Below, piece by piece: positions 25,810 to 33,584 of a stretch of DNA of 64,000 nt (its first letter is position 1; each line of letters opens with the position of its first letter). The notes under the pieces were generated by a model that saw only the letters and a program-made list of their open reading frames with translations, was not told the origin of the DNA and did no database searches. The position numbers were made by a program, and so were the translations under genes. This stretch comes from Marmoricola sp. Leaf446 (GTDB lineage Bacteria > Actinomycetota > Actinomycetes > Propionibacteriales > Nocardioidaceae): the NCBI RefSeq assembly GCF_001424755.1, contig NZ_LMRF01000002.1, positions 1 through 64,000 on the forward strand, written 5' to 3'.

Positions 25810-26691
25810 ATGACCGCCCCCTCCCGGATCCGCAACGTCGTGGAGAAGGTGTCGTGGGGTCTGCGAGCCACCGGCCCCCTGGCGGCAGTCCGAGGCGTGG
25901 GGAGGCTCGCGGTCCTGCGGGCCGTCCGACCCCGACGCGCCCTGGTCCACAGCCGCTCGGGGTTCGACCTGGAGTTCGGTGCCCGGCAGGTCCCGACGGC
26001 TCTGGTGGCCTTCGGCGACGTCATCGACCCCGAATACCCCTTCCTGCGCTCGGTCGTGCGGCCGGGAGCGGTCGTGGTCGACGTGGGAGCTGCCATCGGA
26101 CAGTTCACGGTGTACGCCGGCCGCGTGCTCGGCGCCACCGTGCACGCCTTCGAGCCGGTGGAGGCCAACCTGGTCAGCCTGCGGGCCAACGTGCGACGCA
26201 ACGGTCTGGCCGACCGCGTGCGCATCCACGAGCTCGCCTTGAGCGACCACGCGGGCGAGGCGGACTTCGACACCTCTGGCGACACCTTCAGGGCCGGCTT
26301 CGCGCGCGGGTCCACGCCGGGCCAGCCGGTGCGCGTCGCCCGGCTGGACGAGGCGCTCGAGCGTCTCGGGGTGGGACACGTCGACGTGCTCAAGATCAAC
26401 GTCGCCGGGCACGAGCCAGGGGTGATCGACGGTGCCGAGGTGTTGCTCGAGCGTCGCGCGGCCGACGTCCTGGTGCTGCTCATCGGCACGGGTTCCTTCG
26501 ACCGCTACCGCCGGATCTCGAGCCTGGGGTACGTCTTCTGCTTCTACGACCCCGCGACCGACACCGTGCACCGGATCCGTCACCTCGACGAGCGAATGCT
26601 GGCCGAGCGTCCTTTCCCGGCCCGGCACGTGCTGGCCCTGGCTCCCGCAGCGGTCGACCGCCTGCTCGGCGGCGGGCGGCGGGTGCGCTGA
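25810..26691 (+). CDS. FkbM-family SAM-dependent methyltransferase
   Basis: The 293-residue protein has a Rossmann methyltransferase core: VVVDVGAAIGQFTVYAGRVL (SAM loop, residues ~95-115), HAFEPVEANLVSLRANV, and VDVLKINVAGHEPGVIDGA. The last is the conserved FkbM acceptor-side motif (usually KIDxEGxE; here KINVAGHE, with Asn and Ala substitutions). FkbM proteins O-methylate sugars or polyketides. It follows dnaB by ~25 bp but is functionally unrelated. The altered acidic positions in the KIN-AGHE motif could affect activity. Confidence 0.85.
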   Translation: MTAPSRIRNVVEKVSWGLRATGPLAAVRGVGRLAVLRAVRPRRALVHSRSGFDLEFGARQVPTALVAFGDVIDPEYPFLRSVVRPGAVVVDVGAAIGQFTVYAGRVLGATVHAFEPVEANLVSLRANVRRNGLADRVRIHELALSDHAGEADFDTSGDTFRAGFARGSTPGQPVRVARLDEALERLGVGHVDVLKINVAGHEPGVIDGAEVLLERRAADVLVLLIGTGSFDRYRRISSLGYVFCFYDPATDTVHRIRHLDERMLAERPFPARHVLALAPAAVDRLLGGGRRVR

Positions 26692-26694
26692 GGG

Positions 26695-27534
26695 TCAGGG
26701 CTCGGCCGGGCGTCCTGTCCTGAGGTCGGTGTTGTCGACCCAGGTCGGCCTGGCGCGGGTGATCGCGGCGTACCCGTAGGTGCCGCGCAGCAGCCTGTTG
26801 CCGGTGATCTCGACGTCCTCGATGGGGCTCGAGCTGAACTGACCGTCGGCGTAGACGGTGTAACCGCCGCCGAGCAGGACGTTGTCCCGGACCCGGACCC
26901 TCGATATCGGGCCCGACAGGTTGTTGATCATGACCGCCGCCGTCTGGCCCCGGTCGGAGAGGTCGATCGTCGATCGCTCGACGACGACGTCGGTCTGGCC
27001 GCCGTCCATCTGCACACCGTCGTAGTGGGGGTCCCCCGGCGCCACCAGGTCGTGCACCCACGACTGGCGGAGCACGGTCCCGCTGCCCGGTACGACGCCG
27101 TTCTCCACCCCGTGGATGTCGAGCCGCTCGAGCAGGGGTGACCCCCCGACGATGCCGGCGGACCCCGCAGACCCGCTGCGGCCGCGGCCGTCGATCTCGG
27201 AGTCCCGGATCACGACACCGTCGACGTCGTCGGCGACGGTGATGGCGAAGTAGCCGTCGGCGATCACGCGGGTGTCCTCGACGGTGACGTCGGAGGCCTC
27301 GATGGTGACCACACCCCGGACCTCGAGTCCTCGCACGACCTGTCCCGGGGTGTCGACCACGATGCTCCCCGACGGCTCGAGCGTGGTTCCGGCGGGCACC
27401 CCGGTCGTCGTCGGGCCCCCGAGGGCGGTGCTCGGACGATCGCGCGGCGCGTCGGCGCGGGAGCTTCCCGGCGTGCACCCGGAGACGGCGAGGACGAGGA
27501 CCGTGACGGCCGCCGGGACGGCGGGACGGGGCAT
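26695..27534 (-). CDS. Right-handed parallel beta-helix lipoprotein
   Basis: ATG 27534 (GGGAGG about 8 nt upstream) gives 279 residues. The lipoprotein signal peptide AVTVLVLAVSGC puts the lipidated Cys at residue 20, so it should be anchored outside the membrane. After a Thr/Pro/Gly spacer, residues ~60-265 show repeating short beta-strands (GVVTIEASDVTVEDTRVIAD, DGVVIRDSEIDG, RVRVRDNVLLGGGYTVYADG) typical of pectate-lyase-like helices. HYDGVQMDGG may form a functional face. Substrate unknown. The C-terminus matches the partial gene at 2-136. It converges on the FkbM gene with a 3-bp gap. Confidence 0.75.
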   Translation of the reverse strand: MPRPAVPAAVTVLVLAVSGCTPGSSRADAPRDRPSTALGGPTTTGVPAGTTLEPSGSIVVDTPGQVVRGLEVRGVVTIEASDVTVEDTRVIADGYFAITVADDVDGVVIRDSEIDGRGRSGSAGSAGIVGGSPLLERLDIHGVENGVVPGSGTVLRQSWVHDLVAPGDPHYDGVQMDGGQTDVVVERSTIDLSDRGQTAAVMINNLSGPISRVRVRDNVLLGGGYTVYADGQFSSSPIEDVEITGNRLLRGTYGYAAITRARPTWVDNTDLRTGRPAEP

Positions 27535-27867
27535 GGCGTCCGCCTCCCGACGTGGTCTCGCGCTCGTGTGTGCGCACGATATCCCGGAACGGTGCAGGGA
27601 CCCGGCCTGGCGGAACAGCCGGTGTGGACGGAGTGCGGCCTCACGAGGCTCACTTCGCGATCCGGGGCAGGGTCGGCGCTCGACGTGGCCTACCAGGTTG
27701 CCCCTCGCAACCGATGCCGTTGACGGGGTCAACCAGGCGCCGGGCCGGGGCGGCTTACGGCGTACTCCGGTAGGGCGGGCCTGGCAGGATGGCGCCGCAG
27801 GACGGGCACTCGGCCGCGTCCGCACGAGGTGACCGGGTGCCGTCGGGGCGTCCGCGAGGAGGACCCC
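27535..27867. other. Divergent intergenic region with two stem-loops before terC
   Basis: This 333-bp gap lies between the beta-helix gene and terC. Two perfect small inverted repeats lie 135-170 bp before terC: GGTTGC/GCAACC (27696-27712, 5-nt loop) and GTTGAC/GTCAAC (27719-27733, 3-nt loop). They could be operators or leader hairpins. I looked for the manganese riboswitch often found before terC-like genes and did not recognise its conserved loops. The rest shows no gene that I can support. Confidence 0.35.
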
Positions 27868-29079
27868 ATGAGCGTGCCCACCTGGGTGTGGATCGCGACC
27901 GTCGTCGGCATCGTGGGGATGCTGCTCTTCGACTTCGTCTTCCACGTGCGCAAGGCCCACGTGCCGACCCTCAAGGAGGCGTCGGTCTGGTCGGCGCTCT
28001 ACGTCGGCATCGCGATCGTCTTCGGCCTGGGCGTGCTGATCTTCGGCGGCGGCACCATGGGCGGGGAGTACTTCGCCGGCTACATCACCGAGAAGGCGCT
28101 CTCGGTCGACAACCTGTTCGTCTTCCTCATCATCATGGGCAGCTTCCGCGTGCCCCGCGAGGACCAGCAGAAGGTGCTGCTGTTCGGCATCGTGTTCGCG
28201 CTGATCGCGCGCACCGGCTTCATCTTCCTGGGCGCGACCCTGATCAACCAGTTCGCCTGGGTGTTCTACCTCTTCGGCCTGATCCTCATCATGACCGCCG
28301 GCAACATGCTCAAGGGCGAGGTCAGCGACGAGGAGAGCCACGAGGACCAGAACTTCGTCGTCAAGATCGCCAAGAAGTTCATCCGCACCTCCGACGAGTA
28401 CGACGGCGACAAGCTCACCACCGTCGTGGACGGCAAGAAGATGCTGACCCCGATGGTGCTCGTCATGGTGGCCATCGGCGGCACCGACATCCTCTTCGCC
28501 CTCGACTCGATCCCGGCGATCTTCGGCCTGACCCAGAACACCTTCATCGTCTTCACCGCGACGGCGTTCTCGCTGCTCGGCCTGCGTCAGCTGTTCTTCC
28601 TCATCGAGGGCCTGCTGGAGCGCCTGATCTACCTCTCCTACGGCCTCGCCGCGATCCTGGCCTTCATCGGCGTGAAGCTGATCATCCACGCGCTGCACGA
28701 GAACAACGTGCCGTTCATCAACAACGGCGAGCACGTCGACGTGGTCGAGATCAGCACCGGCCTCTCGCTCGGCGTCATCATCGGCGTCCTGGTCATCACC
28801 GTCGTGGCCTCGCTGACCTCCAAGAAGGGCCGGGCCAAGACCGCGGTCGGCAACGCCAAGCGCCACGCCCGCGACTACATGGACCTCGGCTACACCCAGG
28901 ACGAGGCCGAGCGCGAGCGGATCTACGGCCTGCTGGTCAAGGAGATCGAGCAGATCCGGGCCCAGGGCGAGAAGGGCAAGGCGCTGGCCCGCGACGACGA
29001 CAACCTGATGGAGCTCTTCGAGGCCGCCAAGAAGCGGCACACCGAGACCGTCGGCGAGGAGTCGGCCTCCCGGTTGTAG
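27868..29079 (+). CDS. TerC/Alx-family integral membrane protein
   Basis: ATG 27868 with GAGGAGGACC upstream gives 403 residues. The family signature is clear: EYFAGYITEKALSVDNLFVF with acidic residues in the membrane, and GTDILFALDSIPAIFGLTQN. There are about nine membrane segments and a charged C-terminal tail (KRHARDYMDLGYTQDEAERE). Known members (Alx, MeeF/MeeY) export manganese or metallate-protein maturation cofactors; tellurite resistance is the historical name. I infer manganese export or metal supply to exported proteins. The acidic pairs in both repeats are intact. Confidence 0.92.
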   Translation: MSVPTWVWIATVVGIVGMLLFDFVFHVRKAHVPTLKEASVWSALYVGIAIVFGLGVLIFGGGTMGGEYFAGYITEKALSVDNLFVFLIIMGSFRVPREDQQKVLLFGIVFALIARTGFIFLGATLINQFAWVFYLFGLILIMTAGNMLKGEVSDEESHEDQNFVVKIAKKFIRTSDEYDGDKLTTVVDGKKMLTPMVLVMVAIGGTDILFALDSIPAIFGLTQNTFIVFTATAFSLLGLRQLFFLIEGLLERLIYLSYGLAAILAFIGVKLIIHALHENNVPFINNGEHVDVVEISTGLSLGVIIGVLVITVVASLTSKKGRAKTAVGNAKRHARDYMDLGYTQDEAERERIYGLLVKEIEQIRAQGEKGKALARDDDNLMELFEAAKKRHTETVGEESASRL

Positions 29080-29123
29080 GCCGGAGGTAGTTGAGCCCTG
29101 CACCGTCTGGGTACGACGTGGGC

Positions 29124-29555
29124 ATGGCACTCATCTCCAGCAACGGCTATGCCCACGTCCGACTCACCGTCACCGACATCGAGCGGTCCAAGAAGTTCTA
29201 CGACGAGCTCTTCGGCTGGCCCAAGGCGATCGACTCCTCCGCGTCGGTCGACGAGCCCGGCGTGACCGAGGACCCCGAGCAGTTCTACGGCGGCGTCGTC
29301 TACCAGACCCCGCAGGGCACGCTCTTCGGCCTGCGCCCGGTCGGCGGGCAGACCTTCGACTCCACCACGACCGGCCTCGACCACGTCAGCTTCACCGTCG
29401 GCTCCCGCGACGACCTCGTCGCCGCGGCGACGGCGTTCGACGAGGCCGGGATCGTCCACGGCGAGGTCATCGACCTCACCGACGCGGGCCTGGCGATCCT
29501 GTCCTTCCAGGACCCCGACGACATCAACATCGAGCTCACCGCGCCCCTGGCCTGA
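29124..29555 (+). CDS. Glyoxalase/VOC-superfamily protein
   Basis: The 143-residue product MALISSNGYAHVRLTVTDIE, then KFYDELFGWP and GLDHVSFTVGSRDDLVAAA, shows the two beta-alpha-beta3 modules of the vicinal-oxygen-chelate fold. Candidate metal ligands are His13 (AHVRL), a His in LDHVSF and the Glu in NIELTAP. Members include glyoxalases, dioxygenases and drug-binding proteins; substrate cannot be named. ATG 29124 lacks a clear ribosome site, though it is only 45 bp after terC. Confidence 0.8.
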   Translation: MALISSNGYAHVRLTVTDIERSKKFYDELFGWPKAIDSSASVDEPGVTEDPEQFYGGVVYQTPQGTLFGLRPVGGQTFDSTTTGLDHVSFTVGSRDDLVAAATAFDEAGIVHGEVIDLTDAGLAILSFQDPDDINIELTAPLA

Positions 29556-29598
29556 GCGGCCCGCGGGGTGCGTTGTGCGCCCCTGCGATGATCGCGGC

Positions 29599-31083
29599 GT
29601 GACCGACGAGACCACGCCCGGGCGCGCCCCGCTGGCCGGCTGGGCGGCGGGGTCGCTGGTCTTCGGGTCGTCCGCGGCGGTGCTCGTCGTCGAGCTGGTC
29701 GCGCTGCGGCTGCTGGCGCCCTACCTCGGGCTGACCCTGGAGACCAACACCCTGGTGATCGGGGTGGCACTGGCCGCCATCGCGCTGGGGTCCTGGCTCG
29801 GCGGCCGCTCCGCCGACGTGGTGCAGCCGCGTCGGACGCTCGCGCCGCTGCTCGCCGTGTCGGGGGCCGCCGTCGCGGTGACGCCGTTCGCGGTGCGCGC
29901 GGCGGGGTCGCTGGCCGACGGCGGCCTGCTGCTGCTGGTGGCCGGGCTGACGATCATCGTGCCCGGCGCGCTGCTCTCGGCCGTGACGCCGATGGTGACC
30001 AAGCTGGTGCTGACCTCGCTCGACGAGACCGGCAGCGTGGTCGGCCGGCTCTCGGGCATCGGCACGGCCGGCGCGATCTTCGGCACCGTCGTCACCGGGT
30101 TCGTGCTGATCTCGACGGTGCCCGTCACCTGGATCATGGTCGGCCTCGGCGCCGCGCTGGTCGTCACGGCGGCCGTCGTCGAGGTGGGCGTGCGCCGCCG
30201 CGTGCCGGTGGTGCCCGCGGTCGTGGTGCTGCTCGCCGGCGTGGTGGGCGTCCTTGTCCCCGGGGGCTGCGACGCCGAGACGACCTACCACTGCGCGCAG
30301 GTGAGCGCCGACCCCGACCGCGAGGGCGGCCGGCTGCTCGTGCTCGACGGGCTGCGGCACTCCTACGTCGACCTCGACGACCCCACGCACCTGGAGTTCA
30401 GCTACACCCAGGGCCTGGCCGGCGTCGTGGCCGGGTCCTACGACGCGGGCGAGCCGTTGGCGGCGTACCACCTCGGCGCGGGCGGCCTCACCTTCCCGCG
30501 CTACCTCGCCGCCACCCGCCCCGGCAGCCGCAGCGTGGTCTCCGAGATCGACCCGGGCGTGGTCCGGGTGGACACCGAGCGGCTCGGGGTGCGCACCGGG
30601 CCCGACCTCGAGGTGCGGGTCGAGGACGGCCGCCGCGGCATCACCCGCGTCGGCACCGACTCGCGCGACCTGGTCGTCGGCGACGCGTTCGGCGGCGTCA
30701 GCGTGCCGTGGCACCTGACCACGACCGAGGCCGTTGAGGAGGTGCGCCGCGTGCTCCGCCCGGACGGGGTGTACGTCGCCAACCTCATCGACTACGAGCC
30801 GCTGGCCTTCGCCCGGGCCGAGCTGCGGACGCTGCGGGGCGTCTTCGACCACGTCGCGCTGGCCGCCGACCCCTACACGCTCTCGGGCCGCGGCGGCGGC
30901 AACCTGCTGGCGATCGCCTCGGACGCGCCGCTCGACCTGCCGGCCGTCGAGGCCGGCTTCGAGGACCAGGACCTGCCCTGGGACGTCGTCGACGGCGACG
31001 CCCTGACCGCCTGGATCGGCGACGCCCGCGCGCTCACCGACGACGACGCCCCGGTCGACCAGCTGCTCACGCCGTACGCCTGA
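29599..31083 (+). CDS. Membrane-fused spermidine-synthase-like protein
   Basis: GTG 29599 gives 494 residues. Residues ~10-225 contain seven or so membrane helices (SLVFGSSAAVLVVELVALRLLAPYLG, the start typical of membrane-integrated spermidine synthases). Residues ~230-490 form a methyltransferase-like domain (YHLGAGGLTFPRYLAATRPG, VVSEIDPGVVRVDTERLG, LVVGDAFGGVSVPWHLTT). Known homologues are often annotated as polyamine aminopropyltransferases, but activity is seldom shown. No polyamine pathway genes lie nearby. Probably an integral-membrane transferase of unknown acceptor. Confidence 0.8.
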   Translation: MTDETTPGRAPLAGWAAGSLVFGSSAAVLVVELVALRLLAPYLGLTLETNTLVIGVALAAIALGSWLGGRSADVVQPRRTLAPLLAVSGAAVAVTPFAVRAAGSLADGGLLLLVAGLTIIVPGALLSAVTPMVTKLVLTSLDETGSVVGRLSGIGTAGAIFGTVVTGFVLISTVPVTWIMVGLGAALVVTAAVVEVGVRRRVPVVPAVVVLLAGVVGVLVPGGCDAETTYHCAQVSADPDREGGRLLVLDGLRHSYVDLDDPTHLEFSYTQGLAGVVAGSYDAGEPLAAYHLGAGGLTFPRYLAATRPGSRSVVSEIDPGVVRVDTERLGVRTGPDLEVRVEDGRRGITRVGTDSRDLVVGDAFGGVSVPWHLTTTEAVEEVRRVLRPDGVYVANLIDYEPLAFARAELRTLRGVFDHVALAADPYTLSGRGGGNLLAIASDAPLDLPAVEAGFEDQDLPWDVVDGDALTAWIGDARALTDDDAPVDQLLTPYA

Positions 31084-31102
31084 ACCCACCCCAGGAGGAC
31101 CC

Positions 31103-31972
31103 ATGACCCGGACCGCGCTCGTGCTCGGCGGTGGCGGCGTCACCGGCATCGCCTGGGAGCTCGGCCTGCTGCACGGCCTGGCCGAGGCGGGCGTCGACCT
31201 CACCACCGCCGACCTCGTCGTGGGCACCAGCGCCGGCTCGGTCGTCGGCGCCCAGGTGACGACGCAGGCGACGAGCGGGCGCACCCTCGCCGACCTGTAC
31301 GCCGGCCAGCTGCGGCCCGCCACCGGGGAGCTGGCCGCCGACCTGGGCCTCGGGACGCTGCTGCGGATGGCGCCGGCGATGCTGCTGCCCGGCAGCAGTC
31401 GCACCAAGCGGCGCCGGGTCGCCGTGATGGCGGTCCGGGCGCACCCGCCGGCGGGCCCCGGGGAGGCCGAGCCGCGCGTCGAGGTGATCCGGGGCCGGTT
31501 GCGCACCGCCGACGGCGACCTCGACTGGCCCGACCGCGACCTCGTGGTCACCGCCGTCGCCGCCGACACCGGCGAGCTGGTGCGCTTCACCCGCGGGTCC
31601 GGGGCCGACCTGACGCGCGCCGTCGCGGCGAGCTGCGCCGTGCCCCTGGTCTGGCCGCCGGTCGAGGTGCAGGGGCGCCTGCACGTCGACGGCGGGGTGC
31701 GCTCGACCGCCAACGCCGACCTCGCCGCGGGCGCGGACCGGGTGGTGGTGCTGGCCCCGATCCCGCGGGCGCTGAGCCGGGCCACGTCGGTCGCGGCGCA
31801 GCTGGAGCGCGTCGCGCCCGAGCGCAGCGTCGTGGTCAGCCCCGACGCGGCCGCGCGGGCCGACATCGGCCGCAACGTGCTCGACCCCGCCAAGCGCGCC
31901 GACGCCGCCCGCGCCGGGCTGCGCCAGGCCGCGGCCGAGGTGGCGCGGGTGGCCGAGGTCTGGGGCCGGTGA
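31103..31972 (+). CDS. Patatin-like phospholipase
   Basis: The 289-residue protein has the patatin oxyanion loop GGGGVTGIAWELGLLHG and the nucleophile elbow VGTSAGS (Ser near residue 48). The catalytic Asp is in LHVDGGVRSTANADL. It should be a serine/aspartate-dyad lipid acyl hydrolase, cytosolic since no signal peptide is visible. AGGAGGACCC precedes ATG 31103. It is followed 4 bp later by a small membrane protein gene and is probably cotranscribed with the spermidine-synthase-like gene 19 bp upstream. Confidence 0.88.
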   Translation: MTRTALVLGGGGVTGIAWELGLLHGLAEAGVDLTTADLVVGTSAGSVVGAQVTTQATSGRTLADLYAGQLRPATGELAADLGLGTLLRMAPAMLLPGSSRTKRRRVAVMAVRAHPPAGPGEAEPRVEVIRGRLRTADGDLDWPDRDLVVTAVAADTGELVRFTRGSGADLTRAVAASCAVPLVWPPVEVQGRLHVDGGVRSTANADLAAGADRVVVLAPIPRALSRATSVAAQLERVAPERSVVVSPDAAARADIGRNVLDPAKRADAARAGLRQAAAEVARVAEVWGR

Positions 31973-31976
31973 GCCG

Positions 31977-32387
31977 GTGAGCTGGGAGGCCGCCCTGCTG
32001 GCGGCGACCGGGGTGCACCTGGGGTTCCAGGTGACGGTCTCGACGCTGGCCTACCCCGCGCTCGCGGCGGTGCCGCGCGCCCGGTGGGCCCCGGCGCACG
32101 ACGCCCACTCGCGGCGGATCGTGCCCCTGGTCGTCGGGGTGTACGCCGCGGTGCTGGTCACCTGCGTCGGCGTGCTGCTCGCCGACCGGTCGTGGGCCAC
32201 CGGCCTGGCGGTGCTGGGCAACGCGGTCGCGCTCGGGCTGACGGCGGTGGCGGCGGCGCCGATCCACGGCCGGCTCGGCCGGGGCTGGGACGCGGCGCTG
32301 CTGCGACGGCTGCTGCTCGTCGACCGTGGACGCACCGCGGCCGCCGCGGTCGCCCTCGTCGGGGCGGTCGCGGCGGCCGGGTGGTGA
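31977..32387 (+). CDS. Small four-helix membrane protein
   Basis: The 136-residue product has four hydrophobic segments (ALLAATGVHLGFQVTVSTLAYP, IVPLVVGVYAAVLVTCVGVLL, GLAVLGNAVALGLTAVAAAP, TAAAAVALVGAVAAAGW). His residues occur in segment 1 and the first loop (HLGFQ, PAHDAHSRR). I do not recognise a named family with confidence. GTG 31977 follows the patatin stop by 4 bp, so it is probably translationally coupled. Confidence 0.7.
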   Translation: MSWEAALLAATGVHLGFQVTVSTLAYPALAAVPRARWAPAHDAHSRRIVPLVVGVYAAVLVTCVGVLLADRSWATGLAVLGNAVALGLTAVAAAPIHGRLGRGWDAALLRRLLLVDRGRTAAAAVALVGAVAAAGW

Positions 32388-32412
32388 TGCTGGCGGTGCC
32401 GGTGCGCTGGGG

Positions 32413-32688
32413 TCAGCGGCGGACGGCGCCCTTGTTCTTGCCTACGGTGGCCTCGGCCACGCCGATCAGCAGGAAGGCGGCGATGACGGCGACGATGAAC
32501 CCGATGATGTTGAGCTCGAAGATCTCGCCGGTGCCCAGGAAGCTGGCCACGAGGCCGCCGATGAGCGCGCCCGCGACGCCGAGCAGCAGGGTGCCGACGA
32601 TGCCGAGCGCCTGGCGGCCGGGCTTGATGAGACGGGCGATGGCGCCGATGATCAGGCCGACGACGAGCAGGCCGATGATGTTGAACAT
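32413..32688 (-). CDS. GlsB/YeaQ/YmgE-family stress-response membrane protein
   Basis: The 91-residue product has three hydrophobic Gly-rich helices: MFNIIGLLVVGLIIGAIARL, then KPGRQALGIVGTLLLGVAGA, and a C-terminal INIIGF-like helix. This is the transglycosylase-associated/YeaQ pattern, including the conserved Arg-Leu-Ile/Lys-Pro-Gly loop. These proteins are induced by stress and have unknown biochemistry. GGGAGGGAC precedes ATG 32688. Confidence 0.9.
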   Translation of the reverse strand: MFNIIGLLVVGLIIGAIARLIKPGRQALGIVGTLLLGVAGALIGGLVASFLGTGEIFELNIIGFIVAVIAAFLLIGVAEATVGKNKGAVRR

Positions 32689-32803
32689 GTGAAGTCCCTC
32701 CCTCGAGGTGCTGGAACGTCAACGTACCCACCCTGCGAGCCCTCGGACCGGCGCCGGGCGTGAGCCCGGTCTCCCGACTTGGCGCGGTCCGGACACTGGC
32801 GAC

Positions 32804-33574
32804 ATGGCACGGGTGCAGCAGCGCAGCCCGGTCCGACGGCTGCTGGTCGTCGCGACCGCGCTGCTGGTCGTCGCGGTGCTGGTCGTGACGCTGCTCGCGG
32901 CGCTCGGGCGCCCCTCGATGCTCCCGGGCCTCGCCGACTGCACCGCCACCGTGGGCGACGACGAGGTCGACCTCACCACCGCGCAGGCCCAGCGGGCCGC
33001 GACCGTGGCGGCGCGGGCGATGCGCCTCGACCTGCGGATGCGCACCACGGCGGAGGCGGTGGCCGGCGAGCTGGACCTCAGCGACGACGACGCGGTCGTG
33101 GTCGCCCAGGCCCTCAAGGGCCGCGCCTGGCACGCCCTGAGCTGCACCCACGGCGGCGGGGCCGCGGCCGAGCCCGACGAGCTCGACGGGCGGGGGCTGA
33201 CGGGCCGCGCGGCCGCCGTCCGCGAGGACCTCGACGAGGCCTTCGGCGAGCAGCGCCTCGGTGGGTTCGCGCCCGGCGGGGTGAGCGACGGCCACATGCC
33301 GGGGTCGGCGCACTACGAGGGCCGAGCGGTCGACGTCTTCTTCCGCCCCGTGACCCGGGCCCAGAAGGTGCGCGGCTGGGCGGTCGCGCACTACCTCGTC
33401 GCCCACGCCGACCGGCTCGCGGTCGAGACCGTCATCTTCGACGGCCGCATCTGGACCGCGCGGCGGGCGCTCCAGGGATGGCGGGACTACAGCCCCGACA
33501 CCTCCGGCCGGTCGGCCGAGGTCGCCGCCGTGCTCGAGCACCGCGACCACGTGCACGTCGACGTCGCCGACTGA
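32804..33574 (+). CDS. Membrane-anchored M15-like (ARB_07466 C-terminal-like) protein
   Basis: The 256-residue product has one N-terminal membrane helix (LLVVATALLVVAVLVVTLLAAL). A helical linker and a C-terminal domain (residues ~150-256) follow, with MPGSAHYEGRAVDVFFRP and HRDHVHVDVAD. These match the H-x-x-G-x-A-x-D and H-x-H metal sites of D,D-carboxypeptidase-like M15 folds. It could process or bind peptidoglycan on the outer face. Catalytic Glu is not obvious, so activity is uncertain. ATG 32804 is chosen because the frame upstream has no support. Confidence 0.75.
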   Translation: MARVQQRSPVRRLLVVATALLVVAVLVVTLLAALGRPSMLPGLADCTATVGDDEVDLTTAQAQRAATVAARAMRLDLRMRTTAEAVAGELDLSDDDAVVVAQALKGRAWHALSCTHGGGAAAEPDELDGRGLTGRAAAVREDLDEAFGEQRLGGFAPGGVSDGHMPGSAHYEGRAVDVFFRPVTRAQKVRGWAVAHYLVAHADRLAVETVIFDGRIWTARRALQGWRDYSPDTSGRSAEVAAVLEHRDHVHVDVAD

Positions 33575-33584
33575 GTCTCGGGCC

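Noticed and set aside
27535-27867. yybP-ykoY manganese riboswitch before terC
   Set aside because: I could not find its conserved loop sequences on the plus strand; only two simple hairpins are visible.
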